From: Chloroflexota bacterium
GTDB taxonomy: Bacteria > Chloroflexota > UBA6077 > JACCZL01
Assembly: GCA_020850535.1 (NCBI GenBank)
Contig: JADZEM010000123.1
Span: 1-64,000 of the forward strand
Direction of reading: 5' to 3'
Length of the DNA stretch: 64,000 nucleotides
A program made the translations under genes and the position numbers. This document shows positions 1 to 8,437 of the stretch, piece by piece (positions within the stretch are counted from its first letter, which is position 1; every line of letters starts with the position of its first letter). A model generated the notes under the pieces. The model made no database searches. It had not been told where the DNA came from and worked only from the letters and a program-made list of their open reading frames with translations.

Positions 1-191
1 CCCGAAGCATCATGGAACGGGCGGTCGGGGACTGAAGTCCCCGCCTACAGTCACGCCGTCGCTGCGCGACGGCCGCCGGGAACGGCCGGCACTGGTGCGA
101 CTGGAGCGTCGCGCAGCGACTGCAGGATCGTAGGCGGGGCTTTCAAGCCCCGTCGAGGCGGCACGACGACATCAACATGCAATCGCCCTGG
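1..191. repeat. Dispersed palindromic repeat, copy A
   Basis: The element has two terminal hairpins, 26-43 (CGGGGACT / AGTCCCCG) and 135-152 (CGGGGCTT / AAGCCCCG), each flanked inward by GCCTAC or its complement GTAGGC. Inside lies a second inverted pair (CGTCGCTGCGCGAC near 57-70 against GTCGCGCAGCGAC near 108-120). The same structure occurs in inverted orientation at about 13735-13930, including the flank CCGCCCGTTCCATGAT. The whole can fold as a cruciform. No coding potential is evident, and the rest up to 345 is ordinary spacer. It is probably a non-autonomous MITE or REP-like family. Confidence 0.8.
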
Positions 192-345
192 GCGCCGAGC
201 GCCGCGCGGTGACCCCATCTCGGGCGCTGTGCTAGATTGTCCGCCGACGCTCGCGGTGCAGCCGGCGTTCTCGCATGCATGACCAGGAACGGTCAGCATC
301 GGCGTCTGTGTTCGCGCCCTGCGGACCCTATCACGACCACACGGG

Positions 346-1383
346 ATGGCATCCATGCGCCCAGGCTTCGGTCAGTTCAACGTCCCCACCGACGAGTACC
401 TCCAGTTCGCCGCCCAGTTCGGGGCCACCGACATCCTCTTCAACAACCCGATCCTGCCCGGCGGCGAACGCTGGGAGCTGTACGACCTCGTCAAGCTGCG
501 GATACGCGTCGAGCAGTTCGGCCTCAAGCTGACGGCCATCGAGAACGTCCCGACGCGGTTCTACGATCACATCATGCTCGGCGGCCCCCGCCGCGACGAG
601 CAGATCGAGAACATGATCCACACCGTCCGCAACATGGCCCGGGCCGGCATCCCGATCTTCGGCTACAACTGGATGCCCTCGCACGTCTGGCGGACTCCCC
701 CGGAGCGGATCAGGGCTGGCGCGCTGGCGACGGCGTTCGACAACGACCTCGCCCAGACCTACCCGCTGACCCATGACCGCGTCTACAGCGAGGAGGAGAT
801 GTGGGCGAATCTCGAGCACTGGATCAAGATCATCACGCCCATCGCCGAGGAGGAGGGCATCCGCCTCGGCATCCACCCGTGTGACCCGCCGGTCCCGGTC
901 CTGGGCGGCATCCCGCAGCTGCTGCGCGACTTCGACTCCTACAAGCGGCTGGTCGAGATCTACCCGAGCGACTGCAACGCCATCGAGTTCTGCCAGGGCA
1001 CCATGGCCGAGATGGCCGAGACCGACCCGAGCAAGGACATCTACGGCAAGATCAAGTACTTCGGCTCGCGCAACAAGATCCTGTACGTCCACTTCCGGAA
1101 CGTCGATGGCGTCGTGCCGAAGTTCAAGGAAGAGTTCATCAATACCGGCTACGTGGACATGTACCGGGCGATGGAGATCTACTACGACACCGGCTTCGAC
1201 GGCTTCATCATCGACGACCACGTGCCGCAGACCTACGGGGACACCCCCTGGGGCCATCGTGGACGGGCGTTCGCCAACGGGTACATCCAGGCGATGATCG
1301 AGGCGGTGACCAAGCAGCGCGAGGCGGCCGGCATCCCGCGAGGGACGCTCAAGAACTGGACCCCCGAGCCGGTCACCGTCTGA
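346..1383 (+). CDS. uxuA: Mannonate dehydratase-like sugar-acid dehydratase (UxuA family)
   Basis: A 345-residue TIM-barrel enzyme of the UxuA family, which dehydrates D-mannonate to 2-keto-3-deoxygluconate in hexuronate breakdown. Family landmarks are visible: GIHPCDPPVP near residue 175 (cf. the HPDDPP motif), EFCQGTMAE near 215, the strand motif YVHFRNVDG near 247, and DDHVPQ near 292 where the family has a DHG-type metal ligand. These are the usual metal-binding positions, so it is probably active. The length is that of the shorter Gram-positive and Chloroflexota forms, not the 394-residue E. coli enzyme. A second ATG at 355 has a better-placed GGGA and could be the true start. The substrate could be another aldonate. 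A galactonate-dehydratase-like gene lies at 60192-61379, so sugar-acid use recurs in this genome. Confidence 0.85.
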   Translation: MASMRPGFGQFNVPTDEYLQFAAQFGATDILFNNPILPGGERWELYDLVKLRIRVEQFGLKLTAIENVPTRFYDHIMLGGPRRDEQIENMIHTVRNMARAGIPIFGYNWMPSHVWRTPPERIRAGALATAFDNDLAQTYPLTHDRVYSEEEMWANLEHWIKIITPIAEEEGIRLGIHPCDPPVPVLGGIPQLLRDFDSYKRLVEIYPSDCNAIEFCQGTMAEMAETDPSKDIYGKIKYFGSRNKILYVHFRNVDGVVPKFKEEFINTGYVDMYRAMEIYYDTGFDGFIIDDHVPQTYGDTPWGHRGRAFANGYIQAMIEAVTKQREAAGIPRGTLKNWTPEPVTV

Positions 1384-1505
1384 TCATCGGTCTCCACACA
1401 TCGTCACGAGGGTGGCCGCGTGTCTGCCCCGGCCAGGCACACGGTCACGTTCATCTCTGAATCTGGCATAACTCCTCGCAGATCTATGACGTAGCGCCGT
1501 TAGCG

Positions 1506-1535
1506 TTGCGTCTCAGAACACTTCGTGACCATACT
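1506..1535 (+). promoter_or_regulatory. Possible sigma-A type promoter
   Basis: TTGCGT at 1506-1511 and CATACT at 1530-1535 are separated by 18 bases, about 60 bases before the DUF4332 gene start. The boxes are only partial matches to consensus, so this is a weak prediction from pattern alone. Confidence 0.3.
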
Positions 1536-1592
1536 GGACCGTGGCTCACGACTCGTTCGGCACCGACCAGAAATCCAACACGGGAGGCGACG

Positions 1593-1997
1593 ATGACCCA
1601 GGTTGAGGATATCGAAGGGATCGGGCCAGCACAGGCCGCCAAGCTGAAGACCATCGGCATCACGACCGTCGAGAAGCTGCTCGAAAAGGGCGGGTCGCCG
1701 AAGGGCCGCGACGAGATCGCCGAGACGACGGGCATCAGCGGCAAGTCTGTGCTTCGCTGGGTCAATCACGCTGACCTGTACCGCATCAAGGGCGTTGGCG
1801 CGGAGTTCGCCGAGCTGCTCGAAGCGGCCGGCGTGGACAGCGTGCCTGAGCTGGCCCAGCGCGTGCCGGCCAACCTTGCCAAGAAGATGGCCGAGGTCAA
1901 CGAGGCCAAGAAGCTCACCCGCCGCGTCCCCAACGAGTCGATGGTGACGACCTGGGTGGCCGAGGCCAAGACGCTGCCGCGCGCCGTCACCCACTGA
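1593..1997 (+). CDS. DUF4332 helix-hairpin-helix protein
   Basis: A 134-residue protein that begins with a helix-hairpin-helix (IEGIGPAQAAKLKTIGI) and has a second one (IKGVGAEFAELLEAAGV) near residue 70. This duplicated architecture is that of DUF4332 proteins, which are thought to bind nucleic acid non-specifically, but no specific role is known. GGGAGGCG at 1582-1589 sits just ahead of the ATG and fixes this start over longer in-frame extensions. The C-terminal part (about residues 95-134) is charged and helical. It appears monocistronic, with two strong hairpins following the stop. Confidence 0.85.
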   Translation: MTQVEDIEGIGPAQAAKLKTIGITTVEKLLEKGGSPKGRDEIAETTGISGKSVLRWVNHADLYRIKGVGAEFAELLEAAGVDSVPELAQRVPANLAKKMAEVNEAKKLTRRVPNESMVTTWVAEAKTLPRAVTH

Positions 1998-2004
1998 CAT
2001 CGCC

Positions 2005-2076
2005 GCGCCGCCTACCCCTGGTAGGCGGCGCTCCGTGCGTTCTCGCCCATCGCACTCGATGGGCGTTCGTGCTTTT
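2005..2076 (+). terminator. Tandem terminator hairpins after the DUF4332 gene
   Basis: The first hairpin has a perfect 12-bp stem (2005-2016 with 2020-2031, loop CCT). The second has a 9-bp stem (2044-2052 with 2057-2065) and is followed by TTCGTGCTTTT, which ends in four T at 2073-2076. The second fits an intrinsic terminator; the first lacks a T tract. Confidence 0.7.
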
Positions 2077-2146
2077 CGGAGGGCGCCGACCGCGCCGCGC
2101 ATGCCGCCCCGCGTGAGACGCCCCTGGCCCGACGAGGGAGACCACC

Positions 2147-3046
2147 ATGGCGTTCAACTTCCTGGAGCGACTTGGCAGCCTGTTCGGCGGCCAGAGCGCC
2201 GCGCCGGCCCCGGCGCCTGAAGCCCCGGCCGAGCCAGCCCCGGAGGCTGTGGCCGAGGCGCCGGCCGCCGAGGCATACACGCCCGAGACCGCGTACACTG
2301 TGACCGAGGAAGTGGCGGCTGCTCCGGCCGAGGCGGCGGTCGTCGAATCGTACTCGGAGCCGGCGCCGGCCGCCGAGTCCGCCGGAACGTACGTGCCGCC
2401 GATCTCCATGCCGACGCCGCAGTGGTCCACCGAGCCGGCCGCCGCCGAAGCGCCCGCCGCCGAGCCGGTGGCTGAGGCCGAGCCCGTGGCTGAGGCCGCC
2501 CTGGTTGCCGAAGCGCCCCCCACTCCGGCCGAGCCGCTCAAGTCCGCCGAGGAGCTGGAGGAGGAGCGGCTCTGGGGCGAGATCGACGCGGCCTGGGGCG
2601 GCGGCGATTTCGGCAAGGTGACCGAGCTGCTCGACGCCCTCAAAGCGTACCAGCCCGAGGACGCCGCCGCCATCGACGAGAAGATCGCCGCCGCCCAGTA
2701 CAACCAGGCGTCCGCCCTGGAGCAGAGCGGCGAGCTGGACCGCGCGCTCTACCTGTACCAGGAGGCTCAGCGCCGCAACCCGAACCTGGGTGAGGCCCAG
2801 TTCGCCATCGAGCGGGTCCAGGCCGCCCTCGCCCCACCGCCCGCCGAGGCTGCGCCCGAGCCGGCCCCCGAGGCCGCGCCCGCCGAGCAAACCTACACCG
2901 TGGCGGACGGCGACACGCTCTCGGCCATCGCGGAGCGCTACTACGGCGACGCCAACCAGTGGCCGCGCATCTTCGAGGCGAACACGGACCAGTTGGACAA
3001 CCCCGACGTGATCCAGCCCGGGCAGACCCTCCGCATCCCAGCCTGA
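2147..3046 (+). CDS. LysM domain protein with Ala/Pro-rich linker and TPR-like helices
   Basis: A 299-residue protein. Residues 1-14 ([14 protein letters not shown]) form an amphipathic start without a cleavable signal peptide. Residues 15-130 are a low-complexity Ala/Pro/Glu linker, and about 135-225 is a helical TPR-like segment ([20 protein letters not shown], then [19 protein letters not shown]). The C-terminal 48 residues are a LysM module ([19 protein letters not shown]...[14 protein letters not shown]), which usually binds peptidoglycan or chitin. The missing signal peptide leaves its location open, and many such proteins act as cytoplasmic or wall-associated scaffolds. GAGGGAGA lies before the ATG. 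A strong terminator follows. Confidence 0.85.
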   Translation: MAFNFLERLGSLFGGQSAAPAPAPEAPAEPAPEAVAEAPAAEAYTPETAYTVTEEVAAAPAEAAVVESYSEPAPAAESAGTYVPPISMPTPQWSTEPAAAEAPAAEPVAEAEPVAEAALVAEAPPTPAEPLKSAEELEEERLWGEIDAAWGGGDFGKVTELLDALKAYQPEDAAAIDEKIAAAQYNQASALEQSGELDRALYLYQEAQRRNPNLGEAQFAIERVQAALAPPPAEAAPEPAPEAAPAEQTYTVADGDTLSAIAERYYGDANQWPRIFEANTDQLDNPDVIQPGQTLRIPA

Positions 3047-3072
3047 CCCCTCTGACCCGGCGCACCTCGCGT

Positions 3073-3105
3073 GACGCCCCCGGCAAGTATCTCGCCGGGG
3101 GCGTC
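3073..3105 (+). terminator. Terminator hairpin after LysM gene
   Basis: Perfect 12-bp stem, 3073-3084 paired with 3094-3105, with a 9-base loop (AAGTATCTC). It is followed by GC-rich sequence and then TCGTCTTCT, so the U tract is poor. It lies 27 bases after the LysM stop. The remaining spacer to about 3411 holds no recognisable gene. Confidence 0.7.
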
Positions 3106-3411
3106 CGCCTGGGATCGTCTTCTGGGAGGCGGCGATCTTCGCCGCTCTCGTCTGGGCTGTCCTACCGGGGCGACGAGGATCGTCGCGCTCCCAGGGGTTG
3201 TTCACCTTCTCCCAGGGGGTATTCCCCTGCTCTCAGGGATGGCACCGCGCAACGCTTGCGACGCCAGGTACACGGCCTGCGCGTTCTCCGCGCCACCGCC
3301 CCTTCCGTCAAACGTCTTACCTTCGGTATCATCGCGCGGCGGCTCCGTTCAGGCTGGCGCATCCACCGCCCGCGGCCTGAGGCGTCTGCACGATCTCGGA
3401 GGCTTGTCGTC

Positions 3412-4203
3412 ATCAACCGGCAGAACCGACAGCGCCGCCGCCTGCTGCTCTCCTCCGCGGCCGCGCTCGCCAGCGGCGTTGGACTCACTGCTCTCTCGTC
3501 AGGGGTGAGCGCCCAGCAGTCCGACCCGTCCACCGGCGTGCCAGCCTCGAACGGCACGGGCTCTCCGATCTTCTCGCCCAAGCCGGTCTGGCTCGGGACG
3601 GGCGGTTTCGCCCCGAACAGCATCACGCCGCTGTCGGCTCCGGCCCCGGCCCCTGCTGCCGCCCCGGCCGAACAGGTGCTGCCGCCCGGGGTGCGCGGTC
3701 GGGAAACGTGGAACGCCGCGCCGCCCGTGCAGCCGTACGTGCCGCAGACGCCGAAGGGGGTCTCGTTGCACCACACCGGCGCGTACTGGAGCGGCCGGCC
3801 CGGCCCCGAGCAGTACCTCCGCAATATCCAGCACTTCCACACCGGCCCAGAGCGCGAGTGGGAGGACATCGCCTACCACTACCTCGTCGACCTGGACGGC
3901 GTGATCTGGGCTGGCCGGCCGCCCACCGTGCGCGGCAACCCCTCGATCTACTACGACCCGACCGGCCTGGTGCTGATCTCGTTCCTGGGCGATTTCAGCA
4001 GCCAGCAGCCCTCAGACGCCCAACTGAACAGCTCGGCGGAGACGGCCGCCTGGCTCATGAAGAAGTACACCATCCCGGCCACGGCCCTGACCGGCCACCG
4101 CGATCACGCCCCGACCTCCTGCCCCGGCGACAACCTCTACCGCTGCTTGCAGGACGGCTCGTTCGCGGCACGGGTGCGGGACGCCCTGAAGCGGCTCGGG
4201 TGA
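3412..4203 (+). CDS. Exported N-acetylmuramoyl-L-alanine amidase (PGRP / amidase_2 family)
   Basis: The reading frame encodes an Arg-rich n-region (RQNRQRRR), a hydrophobic core (LLLSSAAALASGVGLTAL) and an AQ cleavage region, so it is exported, perhaps by Tat. From about residue 85 follows a zinc amidase/PGRP domain: GVSLHHTGAYWSG (first His ligand), DIAYHYLVDLDG, and TGHRDHAPTSCPGDNLY (second His and the usual Cys). It should cleave the MurNAc-L-Ala bond of peptidoglycan. No ATG, GTG or TTG lies in frame close to the signal peptide. The best start is ATC at 3412, 9 bases after a perfect GGAGG (3398-3402). The alternative is a much longer N-terminus from ATG 2959, overlapping the LysM gene, which is unlikely. 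The stop overlaps the next start (GTGA). Confidence 0.8.
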   Translation: MNRQNRQRRRLLLSSAAALASGVGLTALSSGVSAQQSDPSTGVPASNGTGSPIFSPKPVWLGTGGFAPNSITPLSAPAPAPAAAPAEQVLPPGVRGRETWNAAPPVQPYVPQTPKGVSLHHTGAYWSGRPGPEQYLRNIQHFHTGPEREWEDIAYHYLVDLDGVIWAGRPPTVRGNPSIYYDPTGLVLISFLGDFSSQQPSDAQLNSSAETAAWLMKKYTIPATALTGHRDHAPTSCPGDNLYRCLQDGSFAARVRDALKRLG

Positions 4204-5492
4204 GTACCGCCACCACGCCCAGCGCTCGCACCGACCGCCCGGCTGCTCGCCGCGCCACGGCTGGCCCTGCACGTGCAGCCGCCAGCCGCCCGACCCCCTC
4301 ACGCGGGGTTGTCTGGGCTGCCCGCGCGATCATCGTGCTGGCCACCGTGGCGATGGTGCTCGGGACGCTGGAGCTGAGCCTGCGCCTCTTCGGGCCGATC
4401 CTCCCCGGCAACTACACCAGCGGCGCGTACCTGGAGCGCCACCCGATCTACGGGTTCTTCCACGTCCCGAACTACGAGGGTTGGCAGCACTCCAGCGAGT
4501 ACTTTGCCCGCGTCCGCTTCAATCAGCTGGGCCTGCGCGATCCGCGCACGAGCTACGAGAAGCCGGCCGGCACGTTCCGGATCCTGCTCCTGGGCGACTC
4601 GTTCATGGAGGCGATCCAGGTCGAGCAGCAGGAGACGACGGCCGCCGTGCTGGAGCGTCGGCTGCGCGCGGCGCGCCCCGAGCTGAACGTCGAGGTCATC
4701 AACGCCGGCGTGGCCGGCTGGGGCACCGGCATCGAGGGGCTGTACCTCGACCACGAGGGCTACCGCTTCCAGCCAGACCTCGTGCTGGTCAGCTTCTTCA
4801 TCGGCAACGACCTGCACGACAACTACTACAAGCTCCAGTTGGCCGGCGACGACCTGGATCTGGCCGTCAAGCCGTACTTCGGGCTGGACCGGAGCGGCGC
4901 GGTCATCACCCGAAATCCGCCGCCCGCGCCGCCGCCACCCACCGGCCTGCTCCCCGCCCTGCGCGCCTGCTGCCAGCTCTGGAACGTCTTCGAGACCGGC
5001 GTGCTCAACCGCTTCGGGGACGGCCAGGGCAACACGCCGCTCTGGGCCGCCGCCCCGATGGAGGCGCACACCCGCGCCCTCTACGACGCCGAGCCGGCCG
5101 GCGAGTGGAAGGAAGGCTGGGAGATCACCAGCCAGTTGTTCGGGCGGATCAAGGCCCGGACCGACGCGCTGCGCGTGCCGCTGGCCGTCTTCGTGATCCC
5201 AGACAGCCCACAGTTGAGCGAGGACGGCTGGCGCGAGATGATCGGCGGGCGGCGTGTGGACCGGGGCCGCGCCGACCTGGCCGCGCCGAATCGCCAGCTT
5301 GCCCTGATCGCCGAGAAGTACAGCCTGCCGATTCTGGACCTGCTCCAGCCGCTCCAGCAAGCGTCCGGCGGCGACGCGCGACGCTTCTACTTCCAGACGG
5401 ACCAGCACTGGAACCGGGACGCGCACGCGCTGGCCGGCCGCGAGATCGAGCGGTTCCTGGCCGAGCGCGGGCTGATCCCGCGGCCGCGCTGA
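4200..5492 (+). CDS. Membrane-anchored SGNH/GDSL hydrolase family protein
   Basis: A 430-residue protein starting at GTG 4200 inside the amidase stop (4-base overlap), so the two are translationally coupled. A disordered 35-residue N-terminus is followed by one transmembrane helix (AIIVLATVAMVLGTLELSL). The rest is an SGNH fold: block I LLLGDSFMEA (Ser nucleophile) near residue 135, the Gly block NAGVAGWGT, block III SFFIGNDLHD, and a C-terminal catalytic DQHWNRDAH. The DxHWN ending is shared with AlgJ/AlgX-type and DHHW proteins that handle O-acetyl groups on polysaccharides. With the adjacent amidase and polytopic membrane protein this suggests a cell-envelope role. The substrate is unknown. 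Confidence 0.8.
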   Translation: MSTATTPSARTDRPAARRATAGPARAAASRPTPSRGVVWAARAIIVLATVAMVLGTLELSLRLFGPILPGNYTSGAYLERHPIYGFFHVPNYEGWQHSSEYFARVRFNQLGLRDPRTSYEKPAGTFRILLLGDSFMEAIQVEQQETTAAVLERRLRAARPELNVEVINAGVAGWGTGIEGLYLDHEGYRFQPDLVLVSFFIGNDLHDNYYKLQLAGDDLDLAVKPYFGLDRSGAVITRNPPPAPPPPTGLLPALRACCQLWNVFETGVLNRFGDGQGNTPLWAAAPMEAHTRALYDAEPAGEWKEGWEITSQLFGRIKARTDALRVPLAVFVIPDSPQLSEDGWREMIGGRRVDRGRADLAAPNRQLALIAEKYSLPILDLLQPLQQASGGDARRFYFQTDQHWNRDAHALAGREIERFLAERGLIPRPR

Positions 5493-5523
5493 CCGCGCGC
5501 TCGGTCAGCAGAGGGCACGTCTT

Positions 5524-7299
5524 GTGACGACGGCGCTCATCCTGGCCGGCGGCCTGCTGCTGGCCCTCCTGGGCGGCTGGGGGCTGCACCGGCTGCTCGG
5601 GCGGCCGCGCCTCACGCCCGCCGAGCGGCTGGCCCTGACGCTCGCCTTGCTGCCGGCGCTGCTCGGGCTGGCCGCGTTCGCGGGGCTGCTGGCCGGCCGG
5701 CCAGGGCCGCTGGCGCCGGCGGCGGCGTGCATCATCCTGGGGCTGGCCGGGCTGCTGGCGGGCGTCACGTCGCTGCGGCCCGCGGCCCCGCTCCCGCGCA
5801 CAGGGAGCGGCGAGGCGACGGTCGTGGCGCTCGGGGCGGGGTTGTACGCGCTCGGGGCGCTCGGCACCACCCTCCTGACGCCCCTCTCCGGCGGGGCGCT
5901 GCGGATCGGGGACTGGGTGGCCCACTGGTTCCTGGTGCTGGTCTACGCCGGGCAGCCGCTCCCCGATCTGCGCGTCTTCACCAACCGCGTCGGCGACTTC
6001 GGCATCATCTCCCGTCCGCCCCTCTACAACCTGGAGGGCGGCCTGCTGGTGGGCGCGCTGGCCCAGGTCGCCGGCGACGCGCGGTTCTGGCCGTTCCAGC
6101 TCGTGACGCCGCTGCTGGCCGTCCCGCTGGTGGCGGCTGGCATCCTCTGGGCGCTGGCGCTTGGCGGGCGTCGCGTGGCGCTGCTGCTGGCCGGCCTGAG
6201 CGGGCTCAGCCCGTTCCTGCTCCAGAACGCCAGCTACCCCTGGTCGAAGATGGTGGCGGCGGCGCTGGTGCTGCTGTTCCTCTATCTCATCCGCGAGGCC
6301 GCGCTGGCGCACGCCCCCGCACGGGCGCGCCAGACGTTCGTGCTGGGCGCGTTCTGCGCCGGGCTGGCCTACCTCGCCCACCCGACGAGCATCTTCTACA
6401 TCCTGCCCAGCCTGCTCTGGCTGGTGTGGCGGCGGCCCCGCCCGCTGGTGCGCTGGCCCGCCGCCTGGACGCTGGCGACCTGGGCGCTCGGCGGGCTGGC
6501 CGGGCTGCTGGCGTTCGGGCCGTGGCAAGGGTGGGTGCTGGCAACCCACGGTCTGCAAGCGGCGCTCGACGCCAACCCGGCCTCGTTCGGCGCGGACGTC
6601 TCGGACACGCTCGGGGACTGGCTGCTCAAGGGGATCGTGGCGGCCATCGGCACGCTGATCCCGCTGCCAGCCCTGGCCGCCGTGGCGCGGGGGGCGACTC
6701 CAGGTCTGGATCAGCTGCTGCGGGTGCAACTGGCGCTGCTCACGGGGGCGCTCGGCGCGAGCGGCTGCTGGCTGCTGGCGAGGAAGGTCCTCACGCCGAG
6801 GAAGGGCTCCTTCAGTCGGCTCGTCCAAAGACCGCCCTGGCTGCCGCTCGTCGTCCTCTGTGGCTTCCTGGGGCAGGTGATGCTCCAGCCGAACTGGCAC
6901 GATACCGGCGATGCTGCCGAGAGCATGACGCCGATTGTCGTGCTCGGGCTGGTGCTGGTGGCGCGGGAGGCGTTGCGCCTCGGGCCAGGCTCACGCCGAC
7001 TCTTCTTCGGGCTGGTGCTGCTGGAGACGGCCATCTACCTGGGCCTCTGGCTGACCTGGGCGTTCTCCTCAGCGTGGACGCGCGATCCCAACGCCGTCCT
7101 GGCCTCGCGGTACGGGCTGGAGCACCTGCGCGGCCTCTGGGGGCCAGCCGTGCCCCTCGGAGCCATCTTCCTGGCATCCGGCCTGCTCGGCAGCGCAGCC
7201 GTCCTCTGGCGCACTCTCACTGGTGGTGAGTCCTTTGCAGCACCGCGCAGTTCCACTGAACCTCCCCCTCTCCGGCCCGAAGAGGGGGTCGGGGGGTGA
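5524..7299 (+). CDS. Polytopic membrane protein, glycosyltransferase-39/DUF-like
   Basis: A 591-residue integral membrane protein with about 12 or more hydrophobic helices, starting at GTG 5524, 31 bases after the SGNH hydrolase. An acidic-aromatic stretch early in the chain (GDWVAHWFLVLVYAG, then SRPPLYNLEGGLL) resembles the first extracytoplasmic loop of GT-C type glycosyltransferases, where an Asp is catalytic. I see no clear DE or ExD motif, so transferase activity is only a guess. Position after an amidase and an SGNH hydrolase suggests envelope polysaccharide work. The last 15 or so codons (PPPLRPEEGVGG) are encoded by a copy of a dispersed repeat, so the natural C-terminus was probably altered. 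Confidence 0.7.
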   Translation: MTTALILAGGLLLALLGGWGLHRLLGRPRLTPAERLALTLALLPALLGLAAFAGLLAGRPGPLAPAAACIILGLAGLLAGVTSLRPAAPLPRTGSGEATVVALGAGLYALGALGTTLLTPLSGGALRIGDWVAHWFLVLVYAGQPLPDLRVFTNRVGDFGIISRPPLYNLEGGLLVGALAQVAGDARFWPFQLVTPLLAVPLVAAGILWALALGGRRVALLLAGLSGLSPFLLQNASYPWSKMVAAALVLLFLYLIREAALAHAPARARQTFVLGAFCAGLAYLAHPTSIFYILPSLLWLVWRRPRPLVRWPAAWTLATWALGGLAGLLAFGPWQGWVLATHGLQAALDANPASFGADVSDTLGDWLLKGIVAAIGTLIPLPALAAVARGATPGLDQLLRVQLALLTGALGASGCWLLARKVLTPRKGSFSRLVQRPPWLPLVVLCGFLGQVMLQPNWHDTGDAAESMTPIVVLGLVLVAREALRLGPGSRRLFFGLVLLETAIYLGLWLTWAFSSAWTRDPNAVLASRYGLEHLRGLWGPAVPLGAIFLASGLLGSAAVLWRTLTGGESFAAPRSSTEPPPLRPEEGVGG

Positions 7300-7301
7300 G
7301 G
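7260..7301. repeat. Half copy of the C-rich palindromic repeat, inside the 3' end of a gene
   Basis: CTCCCCCTCTCC followed by AGAGGGGGTCGGGGGGTGAG matches one arm of the large inverted repeat at 34445-34553. It supplies the stop codon of the upstream membrane protein gene. Confidence 0.7.
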
Positions 7302-7332
7302 TGAATCCGGCTGGCCCCCAGATTGGCGCAGA

Positions 7333-7635
7333 TCAGGACGTCAGCGGGTCGCCCGTCTGGCGCAGGTAGTACACCACCTTCGCCGCCACCAGCACGACTT
7401 GCTCCTGCTCCTCCGGCGAGTACCCGAGTCCGAACGGCGCCAGGACGCGCCCCGGCTCGTCGTCCGCCAGCCAGGGCACGTTTTCAGCCTCGGCGGCGGC
7501 CAGCAGCTCGGCGGGCACGATCCCGCTCGGGACCACGACCCGGACCGTCCAGACGCCGTCAACGACCTCCGGCCGGTCCTCGACCAGCAGGCCGGGCAGC
7601 TCGCGGCGCAGGCCGGCGGCGATCTTGCGGGCCAT
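7333..7635 (-). CDS. Small protein of unknown function
   Basis: A 100-residue acidic protein with no recognised family. It has a balanced, globular composition: a basic N-terminal helix (MARKIAAGLRRELPGLL), a beta segment (VVDGVWTVRVVVPSG) and a C-terminal helix (PEEQEQVVLVAAKVVYYLRQ). Other frames here give Arg/Pro-rich shadow peptides, which is why this one was chosen. The gene is convergent with the membrane protein gene. The 199 bases between it and the Fur-type gene hold a short direct repeat TGACGGACCAT but no gene. Confidence 0.6.
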   Translation of the reverse strand: MARKIAAGLRRELPGLLVEDRPEVVDGVWTVRVVVPSGIVPAELLAAAEAENVPWLADDEPGRVLAPFGLGYSPEEQEQVVLVAAKVVYYLRQTGDPLTS

Positions 7636-7834
7636 GCGCTCCGCGCGGAAGCGGGAGAGCCAGGTGTCACGGGCTCGGCCGGCCGGCCAGAGCCGATCGC
7701 CACGGACCGGCAGACCGCCGGCAGGGGCGAACGCTCAGAATTCGAGCCAGCGTGGCTCCTCGGCCATCATCTCGCTCATCGGGGCCTGTCCGGGCCGACG
7801 ATGGTATGACGGACCATGACGGTGTGACGGACCA

Positions 7835-8350
7835 TCACTCGTTCGCGGCGGCCGGCGTGTGGCGCTCGGCGCAGCCCGCGCAGGTGGCGTACACCACGAC
7901 CTCGATCTCTTGATCGGCGTAGCCGCGCGCGCTGGCCGCGGCTTCGAGGGCAGGGGCCAATCCCGCGGCTTCGAGGTGCTCGATGCGCCCGCAGCCCCGG
8001 CACACCAGGTGCGGGTGCCGCTCGTCGGTCTCCGGGGCCTCGTAGCGCACTGGCCCCTCACCGAGATGCAGCTCTTGCACCAGCCCGGCCGTCCGCAGGA
8101 AGACCAGCGTCCGGTAGACCGTCGGCAGGTTCAGGCCGGGGAGCCGGCCTGCCAGCCGAGCGCGGATCTCCTCGGCGGTCAGGTGGTCGCCAGACTGGTG
8201 CAGCAGATCCCAGATCAGCTGACGCTGCGCGGTCAGACGCGTGCCGGCAGCAACCATCTGCGCGAGCGGGTGATGACTCACGTGGGGCCTCCGACCAGAC
8301 GTCTCGCAACTGTACTGTGACTGCATCTGCACTGACAAGCGATCCTTCAC
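7835..8350 (-). CDS. Fur-family metalloregulator (Fur/Zur/PerR type)
   Basis: Winged-helix DNA-binding domain (RLTAQRQLIWDLLHQ, then LNLPTVYRTLVFLRTAGLVQEL) followed by a dimerisation/metal domain. The metal region contains HPHLVCRGCGRIEHLE and, near the C-terminus, CAGC, so both CxxC pairs of the structural zinc site are present. Such proteins repress metal uptake or peroxide genes when metal-loaded. Sequence alone does not separate Fur, Zur and PerR. The given start is GTG 8350. ATG 8257 (MVAAGTRL) leaves a normal short N-terminus and is a good alternative, in which case 8258-8350 would be leader. No metal transporter is adjacent. Confidence 0.85.
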   Translation of the reverse strand: MKDRLSVQMQSQYSCETSGRRPHVSHHPLAQMVAAGTRLTAQRQLIWDLLHQSGDHLTAEEIRARLAGRLPGLNLPTVYRTLVFLRTAGLVQELHLGEGPVRYEAPETDERHPHLVCRGCGRIEHLEAAGLAPALEAAASARGYADQEIEVVVYATCAGCAERHTPAAANE

Positions 8351-8437
8351 CCGTTCACCCGCCAGCCGTCGGGGTCTGAGTGCGCCACTGGGCGGCGGCG
8401 TTCTACACTCAGACAGATTCGCTGAGGAGTCGGACTA

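Noticed and set aside
331-1257. Long open frame on the minus strand opposite the mannonate dehydratase gene
   Set aside because: Val/Asp/Arg-rich shadow of the plus-strand codons with no family motif; the plus strand has clear family motifs.
2012-3205. 397-codon minus-strand frame over the LysM gene
   Set aside because: Gly/Arg-rich shadow of an Ala/Pro-coding plus strand; it would run through two terminator hairpins.
5149-6900. 583-codon minus-strand frame over the membrane protein gene
   Set aside because: Gln/Arg/Pro-rich with no domain; typical antisense shadow in high-GC DNA.
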